A DNA stretch of 64,000 bases from JBOFGK01 sp051649085. Lineage in GTDB: Bacteria; Bacillota_I; Bacilli_A; UBA3375. The position numbers and the translations under genes were made by a program. How positions within the stretch are numbered: position 1 is the stretch's first letter; each line of letters starts with the position of its first letter. Location of the stretch: assembly GCA_051649085.1 (NCBI GenBank), contig JBOFGK010000003.1:35729-99728 (forward strand), given 5' to 3'. Positions 31,767-41,985 of the stretch are shown here, piece by piece. The notes below the pieces were generated by a model that was not told where the DNA came from, made no database searches, and worked only from the letters and a program-made list of their open reading frames with translations.

Positions 31767-32978
31767 TTACTTATGATGTTTGTATGTTTTTACACATAAT
31801 TCAAATAATTCAATTAGATTTTTCACATCTTGATTATTTCTAGTTTTCTCATCTTTTTCTACTTGTTTTTTAATTAAAACAAGTTTTTGCTCACATGTTT
31901 CAACAAATTCTTTAGCTAATGAACCATATGTAACTTGTTCACTTTGCGTTTCTTCTGCAAGAATTTCCATTGATTTTTTTAAATGTTCAATTACTTCCTC
32001 ATTTGTAATATTTAAATATTGTTTTAATTCATAAGCTGAACAGAATAATTTATGAGTTTCAGATAATGTGAAAATCACTGGAAAATCTAGTACATAATAA
32101 TGCTCTTTATCTGCATCGTATTCAATACGTTTTCTAGACTTTTCATAAATTGGATCTGGATGTGGTATTGCAGATAATAATGATTTTGTATATGGATGCA
32201 TTGGATTTTCATAAATATCTTCACGACTACCAAGTTCTACAAGTTTTCCTTTATGCATTACTCCAATACGATCAGAAATATATTTTACCATCGATAAATC
32301 ATGAGCAATAAACATGTAAGTCAAACCAAATTCTCTTTGTAAGTCTTTCATTAAATTCACGACTTGTGCCTGAATTGAAACATCAAGTGCGGAAATTGCT
32401 TCATCAGCAATAATCATTTTCGGCTTTACTGATAAACTTCTTGCAATTCCTACACGTTGAAGTTGTCCTCCAGAAAATTCATGTGGATACCTTGAAATAT
32501 GATACTCACTTAAACCAACTGTTTCTAAAAGCTCAATAATTTTCTCACGACGCTGCTCTTTATTTAATTCTGGTCGATTTAAAATTAAAGCCTCACCAAT
32601 TACCTCTTCAATTGTCATCCTTCCATCAACTGATGCAAATGGATCTTGGAAAATCATCTGCATATTTTTTGTTAAATGCTTTTTTTCATCTTCTGAAATT
32701 TTTCCTGAAATATCAAGCCCATCAAAAATTATCGTTCCCGATGTTGGTTCATATAATCGGATAATTGAGCGACCAGTCGTACTTTTACCACTACCACTTT
32801 CTCCTACAATTCCAAAAGTTTCTCCTTCATAAATATCAAAAGAAATACCATCTACAGCCTTTAGAACTTTTGTTCCTCCAAAAATGTGTTCAATCCAATT
32901 TTTTGGATCATTTTCACCTTTAGGAATATTGAAATGCTGTTTTAAATCTCTTACTTCAAGTAACTTTTTCTTATTCAT
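31767..32978 (-). CDS. oppF: Oligopeptide ABC transporter ATP-binding protein OppF
   Basis: This 403-residue ABC ATPase has Walker A GESGSGKST, signature FSGGQLQR, Walker B MIIADE and the switch histidine in IAHDL. After the usual OppF end (SETHKLFCSAYEL, about residue 315-330) there is an extra helical, lysine/glutamate-rich tail of some 75 residues not typical of OppF. It is the last gene of the opp operon and overlaps oppD by eight bases. GGAGG precedes the ATG. Confidence 0.92.
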   Translation of the reverse strand: MNKKKLLEVRDLKQHFNIPKGENDPKNWIEHIFGGTKVLKAVDGISFDIYEGETFGIVGESGSGKSTTGRSIIRLYEPTSGTIIFDGLDISGKISEDEKKHLTKNMQMIFQDPFASVDGRMTIEEVIGEALILNRPELNKEQRREKIIELLETVGLSEYHISRYPHEFSGGQLQRVGIARSLSVKPKMIIADEAISALDVSIQAQVVNLMKDLQREFGLTYMFIAHDLSMVKYISDRIGVMHKGKLVELGSREDIYENPMHPYTKSLLSAIPHPDPIYEKSRKRIEYDADKEHYYVLDFPVIFTLSETHKLFCSAYELKQYLNITNEEVIEHLKKSMEILAEETQSEQVTYGSLAKEFVETCEQKLVLIKKQVEKDEKTRNNQDVKNLIELFELCVKTYKHHK

Positions 32979-34218
32979 TGCTACCTCCTACAATTTTCGT
33001 ATAACGTAAACGTCTTTCTACAATTACAGGTGGTGGCGTAACTTGTGGAGCACGCTCATCTAATAGCCATGTTGCTGCAGAGTGTGTTTCACTAACTTCA
33101 AACATTGGAGGTTGTTCGATAAAATCAATTTCAAATGCATATACATTTCTTGAAGCAAAAGCATCTCCAACTGGTGGATTTTGTAAATTAGGTGGTGTTC
33201 CTGGAATACTTATTAAACGATCTTCTGAAGTTGAATCAAGGTCAGGCATCGATGCAATTAATCCCCATGTATATGGATGTTGTGGGTTATAAAAAACTTC
33301 TTCGACCGTTCCTAGTTCACAAATACGTCCTGCATACATAACCGCTACACGGTCTGCAACATTGGCAACAACTCCTAAATCATGTGTAATAAATAAAATT
33401 GCAAAGCCTAGCTTTTCTTTTAGTTCCATTATTAATTCAAGGATTTGCGCCTGAATTGTTACATCAAGTGCTGTTGTTGGTTCATCAGCAATTAAAAGTT
33501 TTGGTTCACATGCAAGTGCAATTGCAATTACAATACGTTGACGCATCCCTCCCGATAATTGATGGGGAAATTGCTTAAATGTCGAGTTTGGATCTTTTAT
33601 TCCAACTTGTTTAAGTAATTCTTTTGTTCTAAATTCAAAATATTCTTTTGTTGACTTCTCCATAATTTCAATCAAACGCTGACATAAATCAGTTGCTTGA
33701 GTTATACTTGAAATATTGTATTTTTGAAAAATTGCAACATGATTTTGAGGGTCTTTTTCTAAATCTTTATAAAATGCTTTTTTACTTTTTGCATCAATCA
33801 TCGTTGCGTCAATAATCGGATCCATTTCTGTGAATACAGCGTTTTTCAACTTAATACTTCTAACTTGTAAGGCTTCAATAATTTGTTTTCCGATTGAAAC
33901 TACTGGATTTAAACTTGTCATTGGATCTTGGAAAATCATTGCTGCTTTATTACCACGAATAAACTGTAAGTTTTCTTCACTCATTCCTACAATATTCTCA
34001 CCATCTAATAAAATTTCTCCACTTGCTTCAGTATTTGAGGATGGTAATAATCCCATAATAGCTTTAGAGGTAACTGATTTTCCACTTCCACTCTCTCCAA
34101 CAAGCGCTAGAACTTCTCCTTGTTCAATTGATAAATCAATTCCACGAATTGCTTTAACTGTTCCACCAAATACTCTAAATTCAATATTTAAATTTTTAAT
34201 TTCTAATAATTTAGCCAT
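32971..34218 (-). CDS. oppD: Oligopeptide ABC transporter ATP-binding protein OppD
   Basis: This 415-residue ABC ATPase has Walker A GESGSGKSV, signature LSGGMRQR, Walker B LLIADEP and ITHDL. It retains the OppD C-terminal PGTPPNLQNPPVGDAFA segment. Between the Q-loop region and the signature, about residues 112-180, lies an extra block of roughly 65-70 residues absent from typical OppD, mostly predicted helical. It starts one base from the oppC stop. It pairs with OppF to energise import. Confidence 0.92.
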   Translation of the reverse strand: MAKLLEIKNLNIEFRVFGGTVKAIRGIDLSIEQGEVLALVGESGSGKSVTSKAIMGLLPSSNTEASGEILLDGENIVGMSEENLQFIRGNKAAMIFQDPMTSLNPVVSIGKQIIEALQVRSIKLKNAVFTEMDPIIDATMIDAKSKKAFYKDLEKDPQNHVAIFQKYNISSITQATDLCQRLIEIMEKSTKEYFEFRTKELLKQVGIKDPNSTFKQFPHQLSGGMRQRIVIAIALACEPKLLIADEPTTALDVTIQAQILELIMELKEKLGFAILFITHDLGVVANVADRVAVMYAGRICELGTVEEVFYNPQHPYTWGLIASMPDLDSTSEDRLISIPGTPPNLQNPPVGDAFASRNVYAFEIDFIEQPPMFEVSETHSAATWLLDERAPQVTPPPVIVERRLRYTKIVGGSNE

Positions 34219-35168
34219 TACTTACCTCCTCTCATTTTCGGATCAAAAGCATCACGAAGTCCATCTCCAACTAAGTTAAAACATAACATGATTACCGATA
34301 AAATTGTTGCCGGAATCATTAGGAGATATGGATAATTTCTTAACATGTCTTTTCCATCACTAACAAGTGTTCCAAGTGAAGCTAAAGGCACCTTAAGTCC
34401 TAAACCAATAAACGATAGGAAAGCTTCGGTAAAAATAGCTGCTGGAATTGTAAACATCAACCAGACAATGATTATTCCCAGAATATTTGGAATGATGTGT
34501 GATGAAATTATTCTCGATGGTTTTGCACCTAAAGTTATTGAGGCTAACACAAATTCTTGTTCTTTATACTTCATTGTTTGGGCACGCACAATACGATACA
34601 TTGGTATCCATCCTGTTATTGCAAGTGCAAAAATTAGTGTCCAAAATCCAGGACCAAGATAAATAATAAGTACAACAACCCATACAATAAATGGTACAGC
34701 ACCAAGAATTTCAGTAATTCTTTGAATAAAATAATCAATTTTTCCACCAAAGTATCCAGAAATTCCACCAAGTGTAACTCCAATGACTAAGTCAAATAAT
34801 GCAGCCGTTATCCCAAAAAAGATTGAAATTTGTGCACCTTTAAAAATACGCACAAACATATCTCTTCCAAATAAATCTGTACCTAAAAAGAAAAATTTCC
34901 CATCAATAAATGTAAATGGCGGTTGGTAGGCATAATCAGTATTTTGTAATTCACCACTATAGTTTGCAGGTCCATATGCTCCAAACGCAGGTAAAATAAA
35001 CATTAAAACAAAAATACTCAATAAGATTATTAAACAAACAACTGCTGCACGATTTTTACTAAATCTAAGTCGCACATCTTTCCAAAAGCTTAATGACTCT
35101 CCTTGCTGTTGTTCAGAGGTATTATCCATTCTATTTGCTAATTCAAAAAGTTTTTTTTCATTCATCAT
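34218..35168 (-). CDS. oppC: Oligopeptide ABC transporter permease OppC
   Basis: This 316-residue inner-membrane protein has an N-terminal cytoplasmic extension (about 30 residues), six helices and the EAA loop around ASITLGAKPSRIISSHIIPN. Another family mark is FLGTDLFGRDMF in the outside domain. Two adjacent ATG codons follow GGAGG; the first overlaps the oppB stop by one base. Confidence 0.94.
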   Translation of the reverse strand: MMNEKKLFELANRMDNTSEQQQGESLSFWKDVRLRFSKNRAAVVCLIILLSIFVLMFILPAFGAYGPANYSGELQNTDYAYQPPFTFIDGKFFFLGTDLFGRDMFVRIFKGAQISIFFGITAALFDLVIGVTLGGISGYFGGKIDYFIQRITEILGAVPFIVWVVVLIIYLGPGFWTLIFALAITGWIPMYRIVRAQTMKYKEQEFVLASITLGAKPSRIISSHIIPNILGIIIVWLMFTIPAAIFTEAFLSFIGLGLKVPLASLGTLVSDGKDMLRNYPYLLMIPATILSVIMLCFNLVGDGLRDAFDPKMRGGK

Positions 35169-36097
35169 TATTTTTTACCTCCAGCAACTTTAATTCTTGG
35201 ATCAATTAATCCGTATAATATATCAACAATTAAGTTCATCAATAGTATCTCAAATGCAAAAACTGCAGTTACTCCAACAACTAGAAATATATCTTTTGAT
35301 AGAACAGCCTTTGTAAGTACATCACCAATTCCTGGAATATTGAAAATACGTTCAATTGTAAGTGAACCAACAGTTAAAGAAACAATTAATGGACCTAATA
35401 CTGTAATTATTCCAACTAAAGAATTTCTTAGCTTATGTCTAATATTTACTTGTGTATTTGATAATCCTTTTGCACGGGCAAGTGTTACGTAACTTGCTCC
35501 TTCTAATTCAACCATTTCAGATCTTGTCATACGTGAAACTGATGCTATTGCAAACACTGACAGCGAAAAAATAGGGAGAACTAAACTCATTGGATTAGAT
35601 TTCGAAAAAATTACTGGAAAAAGTCCAAGTTTCGTTGATAAGAAAAACTGCGTATATGATGCCAAAACGAATGATGGAAAACTTACCCCAATAATCGCAA
35701 CTGCAGTTGCGAAATAATCCCAAAATGAATTTTTTCTAAGGGCTGCAAGCACTCCAAAACTAATTCCGACAATTGTTCCAATCGAAACACTTATAATTCC
35801 TAATTGAATTGATACTGGCAATCGTTTTGCAATAATCTCACCTACATCTTGTTGATAACCAAATGAACGTCCCCAATCACCTTCAGTTATACCTTTAACC
35901 CAATAATCTACAAATTGTGCTGGAATTGGTCTATCAAAACCATTTTCACGATCCATTTGTGCTATTTGATCAGATGTCAATTTTTCATTATTATATGGAT
36001 TACCTGGCATTGTTAACATTGCTGTTAATGTAATCGATACTATTAAAAATAACGTTAGTATCATAAAAGCTATACGTTTAAAAATATATTTAATCAA
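35168..36097 (-). CDS. oppB: Oligopeptide ABC transporter permease OppB
   Basis: This 309-residue permease has six helices and the EAA-like loop in YVTLARAKGLSNTQVNIRHKL. It forms the membrane channel with OppC. The start is TTG at 36097, because AAGGAGGAG lies directly ahead; extending the frame to 36118 would translate the ribosome site itself. A hairpin separates it from oppA, which fits the need for more binding protein than permease. Confidence 0.93.
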   Translation of the reverse strand: MIKYIFKRIAFMILTLFLIVSITLTAMLTMPGNPYNNEKLTSDQIAQMDRENGFDRPIPAQFVDYWVKGITEGDWGRSFGYQQDVGEIIAKRLPVSIQLGIISVSIGTIVGISFGVLAALRKNSFWDYFATAVAIIGVSFPSFVLASYTQFFLSTKLGLFPVIFSKSNPMSLVLPIFSLSVFAIASVSRMTRSEMVELEGASYVTLARAKGLSNTQVNIRHKLRNSLVGIITVLGPLIVSLTVGSLTIERIFNIPGIGDVLTKAVLSKDIFLVVGVTAVFAFEILLMNLIVDILYGLIDPRIKVAGGKK

Positions 36098-36115
36098 TTT
36101 ACTCCTCCTTGAAAA

Positions 36116-36147
36116 CAAGAAATTACTTATTACAAAGTAATTTCTTG
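36116..36147 (-). terminator. Intra-operon hairpin between oppA and oppB
   Basis: A perfect 13-bp stem (CAAGAAATTACTT with AAGTAATTTCTTG) has a six-base loop and on the minus strand only four T after it. It probably protects the oppA message or partly stops transcription before oppBCDF. Confidence 0.8.
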
Positions 36148-36170
36148 TCTACTAATCTTTTGGTTTTTAT

Positions 36171-37811
36171 TTATTTTACAGTAATAAATTCTTTTGATAT
36201 GTGACCATATGAAACATCAGGTAAATCAAATTTTGGATCTGTTAACCCTGATGCATAATTTTGGTAGAATGGAACTAGAATTGCATCTTCAACAACCAAT
36301 TTCTTTTCTAATTCATAGTATGCATCAAATCTTTCTTTGTATTTAGCTGGATCTGTAATTTTAGCGGCTTCTTCAACTGCTTTGTCATATTCTGCATTTG
36401 AATATCTTGGAGCATTTAAATCATCAATGTTGTTGCTTGTGAACATTTCGATGTATGTACTTGGATCACCGTAATCTGCTGACCAACCACCTCCAGCAAG
36501 ATCAAATCCACCTTTTCTTCTTTTTTCAATGTATTGTGGAGTTGGTAAAATTTCAATATCAAATGTAATACCTAATTCTTTTTTGTAAGTTGCTTGAAGA
36601 TATTCAGCAATTTTTTGAGCACGTGGTGTATCATTAGTTAAATAAGTAAGTTTAATATCTTTTGCATTTTTAACACCAAGTTCTTGCATTGCTTTATTTA
36701 AATATTCTTTTGCTTTTGCTGAATCATATTTAATAAGCTCACCTTGCTCAACTTCACGATAATCTTCTGGGAATGATGATTTTGTTAAATCTGTTGGAAT
36801 TAAATGACCAACACCTTTTTTCGCATCACCATAAAGTGTATCAACTGCTTTTTGTGTTTCAAATGAGTATTGTAGTGCTTTTCTTAAATTAACATTTTTT
36901 GTAAATTTCCCTTCAGTATTGATTGACGTGTAGAATACTGTTGCTTTTGCAGCTGTATTGTATCCTTCTTTTTCTTTTGCTGCGTCATAATCTGCTTTAG
37001 TTGGGAATGCAAAATAATCAAGTCCTGTAGTTTGAATTTCATTTGATTCAAATGCTTGGAAAACTGTATTTGCATCTTTCATTGTTTTATATGTTACTTC
37101 TGTAACTTTAACATTAGCTGCATCGTAATATTTTTCATTTTTCTTTGCAATAATATCACTTGCTTTATCACTATCTGCAGTTAAATAATATGCCCCTGAA
37201 AATAATGTTTTATCAGCTGTTGTTCCATAATCTTTACCCATTTCTTTTGCAAAGTCAGTTGGAATTGGTGCTAGTGAATTGTATGCTAGAAGTTCTTTTG
37301 CATATGGAAGTGCTTCTTTAAATTCTATTTCAATTGTTTTTTCATCAACTAATTTAATCCCAACATCTTCTGCTTTAGCTTTCTTTTCAGTGTATTCTTT
37401 GGCATTTTTAATTGGATAAAGCATTATTTTGTATGCAGCATCACCTGCATTTGCTGGGTCTAATTGCCACATCCATGAATTTACATAATCAGCTGCCGTT
37501 AATGCACCTTTTTCCTCACCATTTGAGTCAACCCATACTAATCCATCTTTTAAAGTGATTGTATATTTTTTCTTATCATCTGATTCTTTAATTTCTTGTG
37601 CTGTTCCGTTAATAACTTTCCCTGTTGCATCTCTCTTTGCAAGCGTTGCTTGAGTATCAGTTGCTACTTCTGCCGATTGAGAATATTGAATTTTTCTTGT
37701 ATCAAATCCTTCAATCTCATTAATTGGCGTAACGAATGCCATTGAAGCTCCATTCGAACACCCAGCAAGTACTAAAACTAGTACCATAAATAAAGACGTT
37801 ATTTTTTTCAT
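36171..37811 (-). CDS. oppA: Oligopeptide-binding lipoprotein OppA
   Basis: This 546-residue exported lipoprotein is a family-5 solute-binding protein. The lipobox LAGC gives a lipidated cysteine at about residue 18. Family segments include the LKDGLVWVDSNGE strand, DYVNSWMWQLDP and the late GGWSADYGDPSTYIEMF, which in OppA lines the peptide pocket. The ATG at 37811 has AGGAG ahead; the frame extends back to 37928 without a ribosome site. The promoter is an extended -10 at 37846-37854. It delivers peptides to OppBCDF. Confidence 0.95.
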   Translation of the reverse strand: MKKITSLFMVLVLVLAGCSNGASMAFVTPINEIEGFDTRKIQYSQSAEVATDTQATLAKRDATGKVINGTAQEIKESDDKKKYTITLKDGLVWVDSNGEEKGALTAADYVNSWMWQLDPANAGDAAYKIMLYPIKNAKEYTEKKAKAEDVGIKLVDEKTIEIEFKEALPYAKELLAYNSLAPIPTDFAKEMGKDYGTTADKTLFSGAYYLTADSDKASDIIAKKNEKYYDAANVKVTEVTYKTMKDANTVFQAFESNEIQTTGLDYFAFPTKADYDAAKEKEGYNTAAKATVFYTSINTEGKFTKNVNLRKALQYSFETQKAVDTLYGDAKKGVGHLIPTDLTKSSFPEDYREVEQGELIKYDSAKAKEYLNKAMQELGVKNAKDIKLTYLTNDTPRAQKIAEYLQATYKKELGITFDIEILPTPQYIEKRRKGGFDLAGGGWSADYGDPSTYIEMFTSNNIDDLNAPRYSNAEYDKAVEEAAKITDPAKYKERFDAYYELEKKLVVEDAILVPFYQNYASGLTDPKFDLPDVSYGHISKEFITVK

Positions 37812-37845
37812 ATTTCTCCTATTCATATAATTTTTTATTGATAAT

Positions 37846-37854
37846 ATTATAGCA
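37846..37854 (-). promoter_or_regulatory. Extended -10 promoter of the opp operon
   Basis: TGCTATAAT is read on the minus strand 35 bases before oppA. Upstream lies an inverted repeat AATTAGCC/GGCTAATT at about 37919-37940, without a T-run, that may be an operator or a weak hairpin of the preceding degV transcript. Confidence 0.65.
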
Positions 37855-37994
37855 CATAAAAATCTAATGTGTGTTTTTTTTGAAGTTTTTTTTTCATATA
37901 ATTTACATTTTTTACAACAATTAGCCAATTAAGGCTAATTTGCTGATTTTATTGGCCAAATTCATATCTATATTCACTACTTTTTTAACTACAA

Positions 37995-38831
37995 TTACTC
38001 TACATCAAAGGCAAAGGCAAATGTTCCTGGTCCAAAATGAGTTGCAACAACTACATCTGCTTGAGCTGTTTCAATAATTTTATAATTATGATTTTTAAAA
38101 ATCTTCATTATACTTTCATATACCTCTTTACTCTCACCGAACGGTGTGTAATAAACCGTACTTGCTTTTGACTTAAACTCTACTGCGTGTTTCTCAACAT
38201 TTGCTAGTACCGATTTAAACCCTCGTCCTTTATGTGAAAGCTCTGCCTTTCCTTGGTATGTACTTGCACCTACTTTAATATTGAAAAAAGAACCAATTAA
38301 TGCTTGTGTTGCTGATACTCGTCCACTTGCATGCATATACTTAATTGAATTTGGATATACAAAAGTAACGACCTTTTTAGCTTTTTCATCTAAGAAATGT
38401 TTGATTTTTTCAATTGATTGCTTTTCATTTATCATTTTAATTGCATAATCTGCACAAATTGCTTCACTGACAGCAATTGAATTTGAATCAATTATTTGAA
38501 TACGATCCGCAGTATCAATTTGATTTTTGACATTGTGAATATTTTGAATTGTTCCCGATAATGAAAGGGTTGGTGCAATTACTAAGACTTTTTCATTCTC
38601 TGCTAATTGTTTGGTTAAAACCGCTTCAATTTCTGCCGGACTTGGTTGTGAAGTTTTCCCTAAAATTTTGTCATTCTCAAAAAAATTAAATAATTCTTCT
38701 AATGTTAATTCTTTGTTTGTATAGTCACGATCATTTATTGTTACCGTTAAATTTAAGACATCATGGTGCATACCACTCATTGCTTCTATTTTGGAAATTG
38801 AACTACAAAGTACTAAACCTATTTTATTCAT
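37995..38831 (-). CDS. DegV/FakB-family fatty-acid-binding protein
   Basis: This 278-residue protein has the DegV signature TSQPSPAE near residue 60, the SGTIQN region and IDSNSIAVSEA. DegV/FakB proteins bind a fatty acid and present it to the kinase FakA for use in phospholipid synthesis. No fakA is in the window. The N-terminal loop MHHDVLNLTVTIND carries the usual strand for acyl binding. GAGG precedes the ATG. Confidence 0.88.
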   Translation of the reverse strand: MNKIGLVLCSSISKIEAMSGMHHDVLNLTVTINDRDYTNKELTLEELFNFFENDKILGKTSQPSPAEIEAVLTKQLAENEKVLVIAPTLSLSGTIQNIHNVKNQIDTADRIQIIDSNSIAVSEAICADYAIKMINEKQSIEKIKHFLDEKAKKVVTFVYPNSIKYMHASGRVSATQALIGSFFNIKVGASTYQGKAELSHKGRGFKSVLANVEKHAVEFKSKASTVYYTPFGESKEVYESIMKIFKNHNYKIIETAQADVVVATHFGPGTFAFAFDVE

Positions 38832-38932
38832 TTTGACCTCTTTTCTTATTTTGGTTTTTACTTAATAATTTTCTCTATAGTCTCTTAACTTATAACTAGT
38901 TTATTCGTAAGGTAAAAGCTTTAACGTTATGC

Positions 38933-40678
38933 TTAATTCTTTTCAACTACACAAACTGCTAATTCATCTAATTGTTCTTGTTCCACAATTGATGGTGCAT
39001 CCATAAGCACATCTCTTGCTTGCGAATTTTTAGGAAAAGCAATTACTTCTTTAATCGAGGTCATATTTGTTAGTAGCATTACTAATCTATCTAATCCAAG
39101 TGCAATTCCCCCGTGATACGGTGCTCCATATTCATAAGCATCTAAATAGAATCCAAAATCTTTTTCATACTCTTTTTCATCCATTCCTAAATGTTTGAAC
39201 ATTTGACGTTGAAGTTCACTATTGTTTATTCTAATTGAACCACCACCAATTTCATATCCATTTAACACAATATCATATGCTTGTGCATATGTCGTTAATA
39301 CCTCATCATTGAACTTATCATCAACTGGCATGGTGAATGGATGATGCATTGCTATATAACGTCCAAATTCTTCATTATATTCAAACATCGGCCAATTTAC
39401 TACCCAAACAAAGGCAAGTTCTGTCTCATTATATAATTTTAATTCTCGTCCTAAGTGATTACGTAAATTTCCAAGTGCTGCACAAACAACATCGAATTCA
39501 TCTGCAACAAAAAGAATTAAGTCATTTGTAGTTAGTTTTAATTGCTCAATTAAATTTTGCTTTTCCCCATCACTTAAAAATTTTGCAATTGGACCTGTTA
39601 ATTCTTCTTCGTATTTTAACCATGCTAATCCTTTTGCTTGATATGTTTTAGCAATCACTTCTAACTTTTCAATCTCTTTACGTGAATATTTATCAGCTGC
39701 ATCTTTAACGACTAAACACCTTAGATATTCAGCACCAGCAAATACTTTGAATTCACTTGCTTGGAAAATAGTTTTTACATCGTTAATTTTTAAATCAAAG
39801 CGAATATCTGGTTTATCTAGTCCATAACTGTTCATCGCATCATCGTAACTCATGATCGGAAAACTTGTTGTCACTTCTTGTCCCATTACATCAACTAATA
39901 CCTGTTTAAGCATTTTTTCCGTTATTTCTCTAATCTCCGTTTCACTCATAAATGACATTTCCATATCAATTTGCGTAAATTCTGGTTGTCGATCACTTCT
40001 TAAATCTTCATCTCTGAAACACTTAACGATTTGAAAATAACGATCTAAACCACCTAACATCAATAAATTTTTATATATTTGTGGTGATTGAGGTAAAGCA
40101 TAGAAATTTCCCGGATTAACTCTTGATGGTACTAGATAATCCCTTGCCCCTTCTGGAGTTGATTTGGTAAGCATCGGTGTTTCAATTTCTAGAAAATTGT
40201 TTGTTGTTAAAAAGTTTCTAACTGATGTTGTAACTTTACTTCTAACAATTAAATTATTTTGAATAACTGGACGGCGTAAATCTAAAAAGCGATATTGCAT
40301 TCTAGTCTCTTCACTTCCATCTGTTTCGTCATCTACAACCATTGGCAATACTTTTGCTTCATTTATTAAGTTTAACTCTTCAACGATTACTTCGATTTGA
40401 CCAGTTGGTATTTCTGGATTAGGATCTTTTCGTAATTTTATTGTTCCAAATATTTGAATTACATATTCATTTTTTAAATTTGCAGCTTGATCATACAAAT
40501 CTTGATTTTCCTTTGTTACAACAAGTTGTGCATAGCCGGTTATATCACGTAGATCAATGAATAATAATTCACCTAAATTTCTACTTTTTTTCACCCATCC
40601 ACATAATGTTACTTGCTTATTTTCTTGTACACTTGATAGTTGTCCTAAATATTCCGTTCTAATTGGTGTTCTCATCAT
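38933..40678 (-). CDS. aspS: Aspartyl-tRNA synthetase
   Basis: This 581-residue class IIb synthetase charges tRNA-Asp. It has the N-terminal OB fold, motif 2 (CFRDEDLRSDRQPEFTQID), a GAD insertion domain and motif 3 (GIALGLDRLVM). The start makes an ATGA overlap with the hisS stop. The order hisS-aspS is common in Bacillota. No clear terminator was seen in the 100 bp after it. Confidence 0.97.
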   Translation of the reverse strand: MMRTPIRTEYLGQLSSVQENKQVTLCGWVKKSRNLGELLFIDLRDITGYAQLVVTKENQDLYDQAANLKNEYVIQIFGTIKLRKDPNPEIPTGQIEVIVEELNLINEAKVLPMVVDDETDGSEETRMQYRFLDLRRPVIQNNLIVRSKVTTSVRNFLTTNNFLEIETPMLTKSTPEGARDYLVPSRVNPGNFYALPQSPQIYKNLLMLGGLDRYFQIVKCFRDEDLRSDRQPEFTQIDMEMSFMSETEIREITEKMLKQVLVDVMGQEVTTSFPIMSYDDAMNSYGLDKPDIRFDLKINDVKTIFQASEFKVFAGAEYLRCLVVKDAADKYSRKEIEKLEVIAKTYQAKGLAWLKYEEELTGPIAKFLSDGEKQNLIEQLKLTTNDLILFVADEFDVVCAALGNLRNHLGRELKLYNETELAFVWVVNWPMFEYNEEFGRYIAMHHPFTMPVDDKFNDEVLTTYAQAYDIVLNGYEIGGGSIRINNSELQRQMFKHLGMDEKEYEKDFGFYLDAYEYGAPYHGGIALGLDRLVMLLTNMTSIKEVIAFPKNSQARDVLMDAPSIVEQEQLDELAVCVVEKN

Positions 40679-41940
40679 TTACCTTCCTCTAATACATCAT
40701 TCTCAAAATCATCCAGTTTAACAGCTGTTTCTTTAAAGGTTGCTAACTCTTTGATTGTTACCTCTCCAGCTTCAACTTCTTTTTGACCAATTACAACTGC
40801 ATAAATCGCTTGTAAATATTCTGCCTGTTTTAATTTAGACTTTATCGAACGCTCAGAAAAATCTGCTTCACAAGCAATTCCCTCTGCGCGTAATTTTGTC
40901 ATTGATTTTAAAGCTATTGATTTTGCTTCATCACATAAAGGAATATAGAAAATATCAATTTCTTGATTTTCTGCTGCGATATCTTCACTCGTAAATGCAA
41001 GAGAAATTAACCGTTCAATTCCAAGTCCAAATCCAATTGCCGGTTTAGTTTCTATCCCAAAACTTTCAACCATCTTATCGTAGCGACCTCCACCACAAAT
41101 TGTCAATTCTTCTTTATCCGTTACATAGACAAATTCAAAAACTGTATCATTATAATAATCAAGTCCTCTAACTAGTTTTTGACTGATTTCATAGTCAATT
41201 CCAAGTTCGCTTAAACCTGCTAATACTTGCTGAAATCTTGAAAGTTCAGCATCTGTTAAATAATCATGAAGTTTTGGTGCATTTTTCACTATTTCTGTTT
41301 GACCATCGATTTTGCAATCAAGAATTCGAAGTGTGTTTGTTTCAATTCGCCGTTTACAATCATGGCACATTTCTTCTTCATGCTTTTGAAAATAGCCACG
41401 TAAAGCAAAGTTGTAGTTTTTTCTTGATTCACTCTGTCCAATCGTGTTAAGATATAATTTTACTTGCTTACTTATCCCAAATTGTTCAGTTATTTGCTTG
41501 ACTAATGTAATAATTTCTAAATCGCTTTCAACTTCTTGACTCCCAATCATTTCAACTCCGAATTGATGGAACTGGCGAAATCTTCCATTACCTGGTCGTT
41601 CGTATCTAAATGCTTCTCCAAAATAGCAAAGCTTTTGAATTGGTAGACGGTGTCCAAATAACTTATTGTTTGAATACAAACGAATTGCCGAAGCTGTTAA
41701 TTCTGGACGTAGGGTCATTGAACGATCAGATTTGTCTAAAAATGTATACATTTCTTTATTTACAACATCAGTATCTGTTCCAACATTTCGAATAAATAAT
41801 TCCGTTTCTTCAAACATTGGCGTTTTCACTTGACTAAAGCCGAATCGATAAGCATTCTCAAGTAAAGCTGTTCTTGTTTTTTCAAAGACACGCATTTCAT
41901 TGCCAAATAAATCAGCTGTACCACGTGGGCGATTATACAT
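40675..41940 (-). CDS. hisS: Histidyl-tRNA synthetase
   Basis: This 421-residue class IIa synthetase charges tRNA-His. Landmarks are RPRGTADLFG at the start, motif 2 (FRYERPGNGRFRQFHQFGVE), the histidine-A motif LVRGLDYYNDTVFEF and motif 3 (GFGLGIERL). AAGGAG precedes the ATG. It is followed by aspS with a four-base overlap. The upstream spacer contains a hairpin that looks like a terminator only on the opposite strand. Confidence 0.97.
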   Translation of the reverse strand: MYNRPRGTADLFGNEMRVFEKTRTALLENAYRFGFSQVKTPMFEETELFIRNVGTDTDVVNKEMYTFLDKSDRSMTLRPELTASAIRLYSNNKLFGHRLPIQKLCYFGEAFRYERPGNGRFRQFHQFGVEMIGSQEVESDLEIITLVKQITEQFGISKQVKLYLNTIGQSESRKNYNFALRGYFQKHEEEMCHDCKRRIETNTLRILDCKIDGQTEIVKNAPKLHDYLTDAELSRFQQVLAGLSELGIDYEISQKLVRGLDYYNDTVFEFVYVTDKEELTICGGGRYDKMVESFGIETKPAIGFGLGIERLISLAFTSEDIAAENQEIDIFYIPLCDEAKSIALKSMTKLRAEGIACEADFSERSIKSKLKQAEYLQAIYAVVIGQKEVEAGEVTIKELATFKETAVKLDDFENDVLEEGK

Positions 41941-41985
41941 CTTACTCCTTATGTAATTTTCTTAATTTTTATATTTTATATGCTT

